NCBI GenBank assembly: GCA_000827205.1
Contig: KN832563.1
Location: forward strand, 1,154,765-1,218,764
Direction of reading: 5' to 3'
Source of the DNA: Plicaturopsis crispa FD-325 SS-3
Lineage: Eukaryota > Basidiomycota > Agaricomycetes > Amylocorticiales > Amylocorticiaceae
DNA: 64,000 nucleotides
Shown here: one piece after another, positions 44,795-58,060 of the stretch
How positions within the stretch are numbered: position 1 is the stretch's first letter
Layout of the letters: each line of letters begins with the position of its first letter
Program-made: the position numbers and the translations under genes
Notes under the pieces: generated by a model
Seen by the model: only the letters and a program-made list of their open reading frames with translations
What the model was told of the DNA's origin: nothing
The model's database searches: none

Positions 44795-46984
44795 ATGGCT
44801 GGACCAGTCCCGCAGGAAGGTTTGTTTTTACCCTCTTCAGCCGTAGGTTTTGCCTCACGATGCTTGCCGATAGAGCTTCCTATCCTTGAGGCAGTCATAG
44901 GGTCCGCACGCCTTACAATCTCGAGTCCGGACTGCCTTACGAGATCTTTTTAGCATACGAAACCGTCTTACCGCTCTCAAGCGAGACAGAGGTGAATACA
45001 TAAAGGCCTCCGACGTGAACCAACTCTACCAGGCCGTAGTGAAACAAGGTAAGCCAGTTCTTTCACACTCACCTAAACTCAGTCAGTGCTCACTAGAGTG
45101 CTCCAGTGACGAAGTTGAACGATGTGCGCGACGACGACACCACGTACAACAACAGACTGGACACAACCCTTGCCGATGTGTTCAGTCTGCTTTCCTTGTT
45201 TTATCTCACCATTGGCAAGACGAAAGAATGCCCCGCGACATACTCACAGATCGCGTCCATGAGGGTTAGTGTTATCACCTCGGTTCCCGCAATAGAGACC
45301 TGTATGTTTCTCTTGATACTGGCTTTCCTTCATCCTCTCTGCGGTCAAATGTCGCATTACACAACCTCGAGGTGCCGATATTTGACCTGATATCCGGTTT
45401 ATCTCCGGCGTTTTCTTTTCACCTAAACGCTGTGCTGACTAACTTTGTTCACTCACAGCAAATTCTCAACCATATGAACGAGTCCGCTGTCTACAACGAA
45501 ACCGATCTTGTGCCCTTTCGACGGCGTCTAGGCGAGCTACGGGCAATTTTACGACATGACGCGGAAAGTAAGCGGCACCCCGAGGCATTGATCAAATTGC
45601 TAGAGCGTCAGTTGAATGAATGCGGTCTGTTACTTGCCATCTTCCTCTGGAGGTACATACTCACGTGGCTTTAGATGCCATTGTTCGTTCGTTGGAGGAC
45701 TCTCTCGCCGTCCTGTCCGTCGAACTAGTCCCTATACACGAACGTCTCGTCACCATACGGCGACAACTTGTCGCCCTTGCTGCCAAGGAGGGTTCCCATA
45801 AAGCCGAGCTCAAGCCGCTGCAGGAAGAGCTTCGCAAGATCGATTCGTTGAGTACCCATTTTGTCTTCTGAAGTCTGTTCGCTGTTTTCCACCCGTGAAC
45901 GGGCTGCCTGTGGGCGCTTGTGCTGATTTGTTGAATTTGCATGTCCTTCTTTCACACCCGTTTGATGTCTCGCCTATAACCGATACCTAGAAAACGTGTC
46001 GATGGCAAATTTCTGGGGCCAGGGGGGATTGTACCTGCGTCACAAGCGGTGTGTTCCTCGTTGCTCGAAGAATGTTTCGAAATATCGCAAGAGATCAAGG
46101 CCCAGGAGGACTCGAAGAATGTGGCTCACTCGCTGAAACCCATTCATGACCGCCTGAGCGAGATACGGGCAGAGCTGGAGAATCTGGTGCTCACGCATCG
46201 GTGGAGTCTGCGAGAAACGGACCTGTGGAACTACTCGCTCAGCCTATTGGAAATCGACAAAATGCGAATCGACGGGAAGTTCGTGGACTCTGACGGCAAC
46301 CGACCGGCAGGACAATACGTATGTATACACCGTTTTCGAAATACGGAAGTCAACTCAACTTTTTCCAGGTACTACTCTACCTTCTCAGGCGATGTTACGG
46401 CCTCATATACCGACTTCTGTCCTCGAGCGAACCTGTCTCCGAGGAGTTAATGCCCATAGTATGGTCTCCAGCTTTCTGGCTCTACGTGATACTGATCTCC
46501 TCTCCACAAAGGCTAACAAATTATCCACTGTAAAGAAATGCCTAAATGAAGTGCTCAAGTACGGGGGCCCTTTCAGTCCTCGTGATCTGTATCCTGTGCG
46601 TCCTTCCTCGTCTTACGCTGGCTAATTGCTGCGATTAGCATGTGCCACTTACAGCACACACCACACACCCTTTTGCCCTTGTACTGACAATTATGTCATA
46701 GTATCAACTTGCACTTCATCAAATCGACTCAATGCGCAAAGACGGGAAATTCGTTGGGGTCGATGGGTCAATACCCGAGGGTCAGGGTATTGTCATGGCC
46801 CATCTCAACGAGTGCCACGAACTTTTGGAGATGGTGCGTGCACATTACCAAATGAATTATTATCTATTTTTTTCTGAAGCCTTGGGTGACATTGCAGCTG
46901 AAGGAGTCCATGGACGAAGGCGAGGAGGACTATGACGACGAGGACGACGTGGACCCAGAAGACACCACTAGTGACGAAGAGTAA
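44795..46984 (+). CDS. DUF2408 (UPF0662) family protein
   Basis: ATG 44795 (MAGPVPQEG) to TAA 46982-46984, about ten exons. The product has two related helical modules: one with RDDDTTYNNRLDTTLADVFS, RRRLGELRAIL and LDAIVRSLEDSLAVLSVELV, the other with PHDRL-like repeats (AHSLKPIHDRLSEIRAELENL). Recurrent IDKMRIDGKFVDSDGNRPAGQ and IDSMRKDGKFVGVDGSIPEGQ motifs follow. The tail is highly acidic (EEDYDDEDDVDPEDTTSDEE). The family is fungal, uncharacterised and cytosolic by the absence of a signal peptide. Confidence 0.85.
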
Positions 46985-47382
46985 AACCATTACTTGGGGG
47001 AGCCAAATCTACTTGCGTGGGTTGTGTTAGATGTGGACATATGCATGCCTTTAATTCTTGTTTCTTGTACATTGCTGTCGTCGAGTACACATCCCCGAAA
47101 TTGCCTTATATTTGAAAGGAGATATGGGACGATCCTGGGGAGCGCTAGCTTTGGTGCTGACCTTCACGGTTATGTAGTTATGTATATTGTAGATCAATGA
47201 AACTGAGTGGAATGCGAAACTTTGAATGGTGCTGTCGAGGTAAAGCGCGCTAACTTGTAATGACGACTTGATCATGAGGATATTAGAAAATAATATTTTC
47301 ATTTTGTGGTCTCGAGCAGCAAGTCAACACAACAGACATCTCGCTTCCGAGCCCTAGGTCTACGAGGAGAGGGACCAAGCGT
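46985..47382. other. intergenic, convergent 3' ends
   Basis: AT-rich 398 bp between the 3' ends of the DUF2408 gene and ATP1. It presumably holds both polyadenylation regions. No gene seen. Confidence 0.45.
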
Positions 47383-49576
<2,194 letters not shown>

Positions 49577-49755
49577 GAAGAAAGGAGAGGAGGTGGTGGG
49601 AGGAGCTGAGCAACAAGGGCGTCAGGAAATTCGGGTCAACAGATGTCGGGTGAAGCCGCGCGCGCATTCAAAGTCTTTCTTTTTGGGCGCCGATTCAAAA
49701 TGTTTCGTGCCTTCTCCGCTGCTCCCGACTTCCGTCTCTTCCTGTACGCTCGTTA
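49577..49755. promoter_or_regulatory. 179-bp divergent promoter, ATP1 / bL21m
   Basis: Two nuclear genes for mitochondrial proteins share this short region. No TATA box is seen. Confidence 0.5.
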
Positions 49756-50299
49756 ATGGCCAGTTTATTCAGAACAAGTGCGTATACAGCGTGTATCAGC
49801 GCGTGCCCTCATTCTTATCCTACTTTTTCCTATAGTCGCCCGAGCGCGAGATGTCGCCGTTCGCGCCCTGCACACGCAGCCGCAGCTGCCCGCGCAAACA
49901 CATTTACCGACACATACGTCCAGCGCGCTGCAATTAATCGCCTCTCAGCCGTCGCAGTACATCATCGCATCGCTCGCAGGCCGGAAATACCTGCTCTCTC
50001 CACGCGACGTTCTCACCGTTCCCCGGCTACACGACGTCAAAGTGGGAGACGTCCTTGCGTTATCTGACATTCATGAGCTTGGCTCTCGCGAATACACCGT
50101 GCGGGGCAATCCTACACTTTCCCCGGATGCTGTCAGGGTGGAGGCTACAGTGCTTGAGCACACGAAGGGAGCCATGGAGATAAAGGTGAAGAAGAAGCGG
50201 AGAAAGGGCTACAAAAAGACCATCAAGCACAAGCATCCCTTCACTCGTCTGAGAATTGGCCCTATCGACATCACTCTCCCTTTCGCTGCACAATCATAG
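49756..50299 (+). CDS. mitochondrial large ribosomal subunit protein bL21m
   Basis: Exons 49756-49777 and 49836-50299 give 161 residues. The presequence is MASLFRTIARARDVAVRALH. The bL21 fold follows: SQYIIASLAGRKYLLSPRDV, VPRLHDVKVGDVLALSDIHE, and the basic C-terminal VKKKRRKGYKKTIKHKHPFT with RLRIGPIDI. It is equivalent to yeast Mrpl49. The first exon is only seven codons plus one base, so an ATG at 49700 in another frame (a 19-residue frame) could act as an upstream ORF. Confidence 0.92.
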
Positions 50300-50462
50300 C
50301 ATTTGTATCTTCCAAGCCAATACCATACTTCATCTGGCCACTGTCAAATCTCTCCTTCCTCGGGTGTTTCTGCGCGGACATGCTCAGGTTTTCCCTCAAA
50401 CTCGGCTGTGTCTGGTTCATCGTAGCGGGGCCGCTGGCAACAAATTGTAAGCCTCGTCACAA

Positions 50463-53365
50463 TCATTGGGCGAAAAGTGGAGGTACCTTTTCCGAACGAT
50501 CGTCGTAAAGCCGGTCATCGTAGTGTTTGTCTCGCACTTCGTCCCTGTAGACAGAGGTGCTCCTTGCCCTTTCCTCCCGCTCAACCACGGGTGGTACGGC
50601 ATGAGGATGTTCTTCCCACTCGCGTGAATATGCCGATTTTCTTTTCCGGTCATCTCTGTCGGCGTCACGATGATGTCTGGAGGATTTGTAGTCGCGTTCC
50701 TTGTCGACGTCCTTCGCGTAGTCCTTGGATCGAGCACGTTCTTTGACATAGTCCCGCGAGGAACGGCGTCCGTGGCTATCGTGTTCATCACGGTGCGTGT
50801 ACCGTGAACTTCTGGGCTCCTTCTCGTGGTCGCGGGCACGATCTTTGTCGCGATGGTCACGGTCACGATCCCGGTCGTGGTCGCGCGTCGGTTCTTTGCG
50901 TTTCCTGCTCGTAGTTGAACCGCCGTCCTCAGATGCCGCTTCACGTAGTCGCTCCTGTGCCGCCAATAGATGTATCAGTATCTCAACTTAAAATTAACAA
51001 GGCACAACGTTAACCTTTTGCCGCTTAACAAATTTAGAGAACGCCGCACGCCTAGCGTCCTCATCGTCAAGCGCCTTGTACTCAGGAAGATGCTCAATTA
51101 ACGGGACGGCCTGAACGACATCAGAAACAAGCAAAACATACGCGTTGAAGGGAAGAGAGAAACATACCGTTTCATAGCTAATGCTGAGATCGAGTGGCTC
51201 GGGAAGCTTCCGCAGCGCGTAGCGCAAGTCGTCCTGAAGATGGCGCTGCTTCCTTTCCGCACGTCGTCTTTCGTCGGCCTGCTTTTTCAAAGCCAGCTCA
51301 TGAAGCTGAAGGTGCAGTTTTAGTAGTGAAAGGATTAGAGTCTGCTCAGACTCACAGTTTGAAACGCGGCGTGCAAGTCTTCGTCAGTGAGATTAGTGAC
51401 TGGGCCATCTTTCTCTGCCTTCAAAACTGTTAAGAACTCGTCTTCGTTGGTGTCGGGGCCCACGGCAAAGCCAGGAATATCGTCTTTCTCGTCTACTTTC
51501 ATGGCATTTTCGTCGGTTTCTGATTTGGCGCCCGCCTTGAGCTCTGCATTGTGCTTCCTGATTGCTTCCTCGACAAGAGCGAGTTTTCGGTCCAGGTCCT
51601 GATCGAGATTGTCAACGACGTCCCAGAAGAGCTCGAGTGGGTTTGACCCCGTGTTCCCAAGCATGTTGAGATACCGCTCGTCGTCAGAGAAGGTAGGGTA
51701 GATCGCCTTCCATTTCGTACGTGCTTTTATCTTCCCATCCTTTACAAGATCTTGAAGAAGAGCCTATGGAAGAGGTGATCAATGAAACGAGCGAATGCGT
51801 GCGGGAAATAGAAGTGTATTTGCCTTAAATGCCTCCCTAGCCTTGCGCTCTTTCCGTGTCTTCTCGACCTGAGCACGTCGCATCTGCTCTTCAAATTCAC
51901 GCTCGCGGACACGGCTGTAGTCTTCAAAGGCAAGGAGGACATCCAAGGTAGGCAGCTTTTGGAGCTCTTGGTCGTGTCTCCATTCATCAGACTCCATGAC
52001 CAATTCCTGGGCTTTCCGCCATCGCGTGGTCACGTCGACGTTCAGCTCTTTGAACAACGCGACCACCTTTGAGATGCTCCGCGATCGCGCAGCCCGTGAC
52101 TCTTGCTATTCCGCCGTTCAGGGTGCATCGAATGGTAAAGCAGAAATCAATGCGCACCACTTCACGTTGCTTTAGCTCTGCTACATACTCCTCAAATATC
52201 AGCTTCCGTTCAGCTTCGACTCGAGCTTGCTGCCAAATGGGATGCTGGGCGAAAAGCTTGTCGGCAGTGGCGAAGGTCGTATAATGGAAAACGTTGGGAT
52301 TTCCCTTCAACATGTTTCGGATAGCTGGGCGGAACTTAGCAAGTCGTGCTTCTTTTTCTTCGTGCTCTTTTGCTTTGAGCGCGTCAGTGAACTATTCAAG
52401 ATGATGTTAGCGCGATCGGCCGGGGATATGTGGAAGCAAACCTTTTGCCATGCTGCTTTCTTTTCCGCTAGGGTGTTGAGTGCCTTGTACAAGGGGTCGG
52501 TGATGATAGCTCTCATCGTCTGGTCCCAAGTCCAGTTTGCGTCCACACCTGCCTTCTTGAGGAGATGAATGAAAGCCTTTTCACCTTCTTCGACAGTCAT
52601 AAAGCCGTTGTGAGGGATAACGGGATCATCTGGAAGATTGGGGCGGGCGGGTAGAATGCTGGAAGGCGCGAATGGGAGACCACCAGTGTGGGGACCCACG
52701 GCCCCATCTGTGCCATTTAACGGGGAAGTATGCTGGGAGACGGATGAGGATGGGTCAGCGCCACCTAAGGGTACAAGTGCACCTTGCATTGGACCTCCAA
52801 CACCGGGAGTAAAGCTGGGAGCGCCTGCAGCAGGTATCCTGCTTCGCATTAGCCAAGTGGTGCACGCTCGCATACTCAACACTCACGATGGTGCCGCCTT
52901 TGTATCCTTCTCCACCTTCTCCAAGACCAAGATGAGTTCATCGGGCATTTCCCACTTAGATTCCTTGGTCTCCGTCTGCAATACTCTTGTCAGTCCGTGT
53001 AGAGGCTCTCAAACTGTGCAGACACATACGTTGTAGTAATATTTACGACCCCCAGAGAAGTACTCCTTCCATTTTGTCTGGTTGAGCGCTCGCTGATAAA
53101 ATATCGAGTTAAATATGCAGGCCGAATAGCACAAGACTGCAGGACTACCTCGAAAGGCGTTTTGAGGTCTATTGTCGCGGAGTGAGCCAGTGTAAACAGG
53201 ATAGATCATGAGAGCGTACCATCTGGTTTTTCCCATACGCTCTCCCTTGTCCCAGTGTTGAACCAGTACGTTCGTCCTTCAGGATTCCGGTGCTCGGTCT
53301 AAAACCAAAGTGATTAGGCAAAGTGGGGAAACGCCACAAATTAGAACGCGTACCCAGATACTCAT
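50463..53365 (-). CDS. PRP40: Prp40-like U1 snRNP splicing factor (WW + FF domains)
   Basis: ATG 53365 (MSIW) with two WW domains: [18 protein letters not shown] then ESVWEKP, and [16 protein letters not shown] then [13 protein letters not shown] Pro/Gly/Ala-rich linker leads to helical FF domains ([20 protein letters not shown].., [20 protein letters not shown].., [20 protein letters not shown]..). The C-terminus is an RD/RE-rich tail ([22 protein letters not shown]), ending at 50463. Prp40 bridges the 5' splice site complex with branch-point factors and RNA polymerase II CTD. A donor-like GTACCT at 50482 offers an alternative last exon. Confidence 0.9.
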
Positions 53366-53734
53366 TGTGTCTTGAGCTACTTGGTTGAAGTAGAGAAACG
53401 CAGTATGCCAAGGACTACCGAAGTCAAGTTTAAAGGGCGGCTAAGTATTTGTCGTGGCCGTGGATAGAACGTGAAGGTTCCGGGCAGACATGATTTCCTT
53501 CTCGGATCGGCTTCGTTTGTGCATGTTATTTACGAAAGTCGATCACCCGCTTTTGAGGCTTAGCAAGTCCGGCTTAGGCTCCAAGTGCGCTCGTGAATCG
53601 CTACATGTTGAGATAGGGTCATTCAAATGGGCGGTCTAATCTAGTATTCTGCAAGTTCACAAAGCACATGGGCAAAATAAAGTGCAACGACTGAAGCTAC
53701 ACACATCACATATACACATCGTGATTTTTTGAAT
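53366..53734. other. intergenic, no gene seen
   Basis: 369 bp between the PRP40 start and the RPF1 stop, the likely PRP40 promoter and RPF1 terminator. Confidence 0.4.
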
Positions 53735-55100
53735 TTACAGGAAGAATGTGCGTCTGGTGGTCTCAAGCTCAGGCTAGGTGGAATAAATCAGTGACGATTC
53801 CCTCAGCAAGTAAAATCAATCCGCGTACCTTCCACACCCACAAAAATTCGTCCTGCTTCGGCGCATCTACCTTCTTTGTTTCTCGAGCTTCATCATCCTC
53901 GGGAGTCGGCTCTGCAGTTTCTGCGGCATCGAATTCTAAAGGCTTCGGTGCCTCGCCAAATTGCTGAACAGCAGGAATGCCCTTCTTCAAAGAACGGAGC
54001 TTCAGGGTAAAGCGTGGTCCGATTTCTTGAAGGGCCACTTTTTCTGTTGAACGGAACGCGTATCTATAGCAATACTTCAGATAGATTTCACAGCCCAAGG
54101 GAATGAGTGTACGTACCGATGCCTCCGGAAAAACAAAAAGTCACGTTGATTATGCAGTGTAACGACCTGACGGCCTTGAAACTCTGGCATCGGGGGGAAA
54201 AGGGTCTGAAACATACGCCCGACCGCATGTCCGAGGCGAGTGACGAAGTTGTTGAGAACCAATTCCGGGTTGTGTGGCGTAGCCCGCGCGTGCCCCTAAA
54301 ATCACTATGTGAGAAGGCATAATCTCGGGTTGGACACGAAAAGCTCACAAAGATTTTGCTCGTCAACTCAACTGAACTTAGTTTAAAGTATGCAGTCGGT
54401 CCATTTGGTAGATGCACTAGCGTTATGGCATCTAGAAAAAGACTGTCAGTCTCATACTAGTTCTCGGGAGGATGCCCACGTACTGGCTTTTTTCATATCC
54501 TCGTTTACCACGCATAAGTGCTGGTAACCCCGATCGGCTGCCCAGCCAGCGATTCTCCCCAGCTCAAAACCTTTGCCTTTCTTTCTCCGGATAAATTCCG
54601 CACCAGGGAACACACCCACAAGTTCATCACAAAATTCATAGGTCCCCTTGGACGCTTTCGGTGAGGTCGTTATGAGCACTTTAGGAGGAAGCATGGGATC
54701 ATCTGACGAGGAAAAATAGGCAGAAAATGGATCAGAGGCAATGTCGGCAGCAGCTTCATCTCGCGGTTGACTGGCAGAGGAGGAGGGGTCGGCGGGGGGA
54801 GTAGACGTCGATGGGTCGGCGGTTAAAATGGATGGATCGAATTCTCGCATGTTATCCAATGTGCGCGGGACATTCTCTGCAAGACGTTTCTAGGAATCAT
54901 CACTAGAGATAAATAGACAGCTTGTGGACTGAGCGATAGGCACTCACTTTCTTGGCTGCCGGGTCATTGCCCTCAGCTTTCGCTTGTTCCAACCGTTTCT
55001 GTAGTTTTCGTTGATTCTTTGCTTTCTTTGATTTCCGTGCGACCTCCTCACGCTTGATCTTGTTCTTTATAGACGATGTTTCGAATCTGTTGGTAGGCAT
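53735..55100 (-). CDS. RPF1: ribosome production factor 1 (Brix domain)
   Basis: ATG 55100 ([20 protein letters not shown]) to TAA 53735, about six exons. The N-terminus is a Lys/Arg-rich coiled segment ([21 protein letters not shown]), then [20 protein letters not shown] and an acidic-Ser linker. The Brix domain has [94 protein letters not shown] and [20 protein letters not shown]. The conserved last exon is [12 protein letters not shown]. Rpf1 acts in nucleolar pre-60S assembly and 27S pre-rRNA processing. Confidence 0.95.
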
Positions 55101-55258
55101 TGTAGCGAATGCGAGGTGCGGCCTTGAGATCTAGGGAGGTTGCAAGAACGAACGAATTAATGAGAATCTCAACGCCTCGGACCGACGGTCGACTTTCGCA
55201 CGCGGTGCCGTCTGACTGCAGACACGACATCGTTCAGGACCACGACCATCTCTCGGAA
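55101..55258. promoter_or_regulatory. 158-bp divergent promoter, RPF1 / p24 gene
   Basis: Short shared upstream region. No TATA box is evident. Confidence 0.45.
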
Positions 55259-56078
55259 ATGCTATCCTGGCGGCGGCCTTTATTTCCCCTTTTCCTCCTC
55301 TTTAGCTTTGCTGCTAGTGCTAATGCACTTCATTTCTATCTCGACGCCAACGAAAAGCGATGTTTCATCGAAGAATTGCCCACGGACACCGTCGTTGAAG
55401 GTGCGTCACAACTCTTCGCACGTCGACATATTCTCATTAGTTCCTCTTAGGACATTATCGTGCACTAGAGTGGTCAGAGGGTCCTCAGACATATGAAATC
55501 AACCCTGAGCTTGGCATAGTGGTGGAAGTAGATGTACGCCGTTCGTTCTGAACTCTGCGCGCGTATATTCAGACACAAACACAATACAGGAAGTCGAGAG
55601 CGGTCACAGCGTAGTACGAACAACAGGGCCGAGCGACAGTCGCTTTACCTTTACCTCGCACGAAGCAGGAGACCACTCGATATGCCTCTCCACAAACCAT
55701 ACCTCATGGTTTGCACATACCCACATTCGCCTCTACCTTGATATCGTCGTTGGCAGCACCAAGCCTGACCAGGAGCACGATCGGTCGCACGTTTCGGAGA
55801 TCGCTGCCAAGGTTCGCGACCTCAATCAAAAGCTCGAGGACATCCGGCGCGAGCAGCAATACCAAAGAGAGCGGGAAGCAGATTTCAGGGATCTCAGCGA
55901 GCACACGAACTCCCGGGCCGTCTGGTACATTCTTGCGCAAATCATAGTTTTGGTCGCGACGTGCGCATGGCAGTTGAGGCATCTGCGGGTAAGCGGCTAT
56001 TCATCCCGACTTACGATCCACTTTTGTTAACGGGCATTGCATTGACAGCGCTTCTTCGAGGATCGTAAAATGCGTTAA
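55259..56078 (+). CDS. p24/TMED family cargo receptor (Erp1/TMED9-like)
   Basis: Exons 55259-55400, 55451-55533, 55590-55988 and 56049-56078 give 217 residues in phase. A signal peptide (SWRRPLFPLFLLFSFAASANA) leads into the GOLD domain (ALHFYLDANEKRCFIEELP.., FTFTSHEAGDHSICLSTNHT). A coiled coil (VSEIAAKVRDLNQKLEDIRREQ) and one membrane helix (AVWYILAQIIVLVATCAWQL) follow. The short tail RHLRRFFEDRKMR has the di-phenylalanine COPII signal and a basic end. It cycles between ER and Golgi and selects cargo such as GPI-anchored proteins. Confidence 0.93.
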
Positions 56079-56142
56079 TTGTACCCGTGCCATACATCCT
56101 CAGGCGCTGAATATTTGATAGTGATGAAAAACACCGTCGCAA

Positions 56143-57708
56143 TCAGTCAACGGGATCCTCCACCTTGAGCAGCACTTTCTTCCCTTGACGACCATCTGTC
56201 ATCTTGGCTATGGTACTCCTTATTCTCGTGGTCGCTTCTTCGTCGCTGAGGCTGCCCTCTATCACGACGATCTCATGCTCCGGCTCTCTCAGCTGGTATT
56301 CGAGTAAGATTTCGTTAAATTCTATAGGCCAGCATTCACGAACCTTGCCCTGAGTCATGAGCTCAGTGAGCTTCTGTATGAGTGCTATACGCTCTTGTAA
56401 GGAGTGGTCTTGGTACCAGCGAGATTGCCAAAAGCCGTGGCTAGTCAAGTTCTTGAATATGAATAGGGACGTCGGAAGTGAAAACGGCTGTTTCGACATA
56501 GCGCCGTAGGAAACAAGGTGTGCGTTGTGACCTAGAAGTCGTGCCATTAACGTCGTTTCCTTACCGCCGACGCAGTTCAAGCCGAGGCGAATGTCCTGTG
56601 GAACGAATTTAGCATATGCGCAGGGACAACACGAGCAGCACACCTTTCCCCCCGTCCATTCCATGACTTTGCTACGCGTTGCTTTGTCGGTTAGGTCATC
56701 ATACGTCAATACTTGTGTTCCGCCATATGAAAGCAGTGCTGTCTTCAAGCTCTCGAAGTTTTCTCTATTGCACCTGCTCAGTATAGTGGGTGAATTCTAT
56801 TGGCATGAGCCTACCGGTTGCGAACGAGATTGATCGTCTTGATTCCCTTGGAAGCGGCGATCTGAATCACGGCCTGTCCGACCTGGGGAGAGTCATGAAA
56901 GGGACGGACGGCAGCGAGAGAACGAAACTCACAGCACTGTTAGCGCCATTTTGCAGCACCCATTCACCTGCTTTCAAGTCGGCGAAGTCGTGTAACATAT
57001 TGTATGCCGTCGCTGGATTGACCTGGACCAAATGGAGCGTTATGCGCTAGCACGTACTGTGATACCTGGAGAGTGAATTACATTCATAGTTGCGGCGTTG
57101 ACCTCACTAAGCTGGTTATCTCCCTCGCCGCGGGGAATCTTGAGAACGTCGTCTACACGGACATTGTTTCTACACCAAACAGGTTCATAAAATGACTCCT
57201 TTTGCGAACCAGAAACTGGACTCACGAAGATACCCAGGTACCTCCTTGCTGTTTCCGCATTACCACCCAGTCGTCTTTCTGTAGCCCAGAAACGCCACTT
57301 CCAACATGAACCACTTTTGCTAAGCCCTCGTTTCCGGCGATGAAGACAGGTTCTTCAGGGCTACCCCTCCCGGTCGCACTCAAGGAATCTACAGAACTTG
57401 GCCTCGAGGGATAAACACCTTCAATAACATTGATACTGTGGGTCGGTGAGTGACAGCCAGTGCCGTGCACCGTGCACTCGGACGTACTCCGAAGGATTTA
57501 TCGGGGCGAGTGTAAACTCGATATTGATCGTGTCTGGTCCAGGGAGGGGCAAGGACGGCAAGGAAACGGAGCTGATGACTTCACTTGGGTCTCCGAATCG
57601 CGCAAAGACGATAGCGCGGCGTGCCAAACAGGAAGAAGACGTTGAGAAATGAGAAATGCAAGAGCCACATCTAAGTCTGGTTGGTTTGACCTGCCAAACG
57701 GAGTGCAT
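56143..57708 (-). CDS. ETR1: mitochondrial trans-2-enoyl-CoA/ACP reductase (Etr1/MECR)
   Basis: ATG 57708 ([20 protein letters not shown], a Ser/Arg-rich presequence) to TAG 56143, about eight exons. Landmarks are [41 protein letters not shown] (the catalytic Tyr), [52 protein letters not shown] (NADPH fold), [18 protein letters not shown], and [18 protein letters not shown]. The enzyme reduces trans-2-enoyl thioesters in the last step of mitochondrial type II fatty acid synthesis, which supplies lipoate. It is the last housekeeping gene before the transposon block; the hAT-like element begins only about 60 bp upstream of its start. Confidence 0.95.
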
Positions 57709-57761
57709 AGTTAGTCTGTTGAACCAACTTCGGTGGCGCGGTAGCGCATATGATAGGTAGA

Positions 57762-57769
57762 CTCGCGAC
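57762..57769. repeat. 8-bp target-site duplication, left
   Basis: CTCGCGAC, identical to 61604-61611 outside the opposite end of the hAT-like element. Confidence 0.9.
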
Positions 57770-58060
57770 TAGTGCTGCCGCTGATGTGAGTTGAGATCAG
57801 CTCAAGGTGAAGTGGCTGTGCATCTCAAGCAACTCAAGGTGATTCCAACTCAATTCACCTTGAGATGTGATTCCAAATCGGGAACAGCGGCCGAGGGTGC
57901 CGCAGCGCGTCGCGCATTGTTGCTTGCGCGCACTTGCAATGCACATACTTACTCAGTGCAGCGTGGACCGTCACCGCGTCAGCAACCGCGCGTCTGAGCT
58001 GAGGCCGTCGAGGTGGGGGGTATCTCTCAGCCTCGACGCGCTGACGGTCACAGGTAAGTA

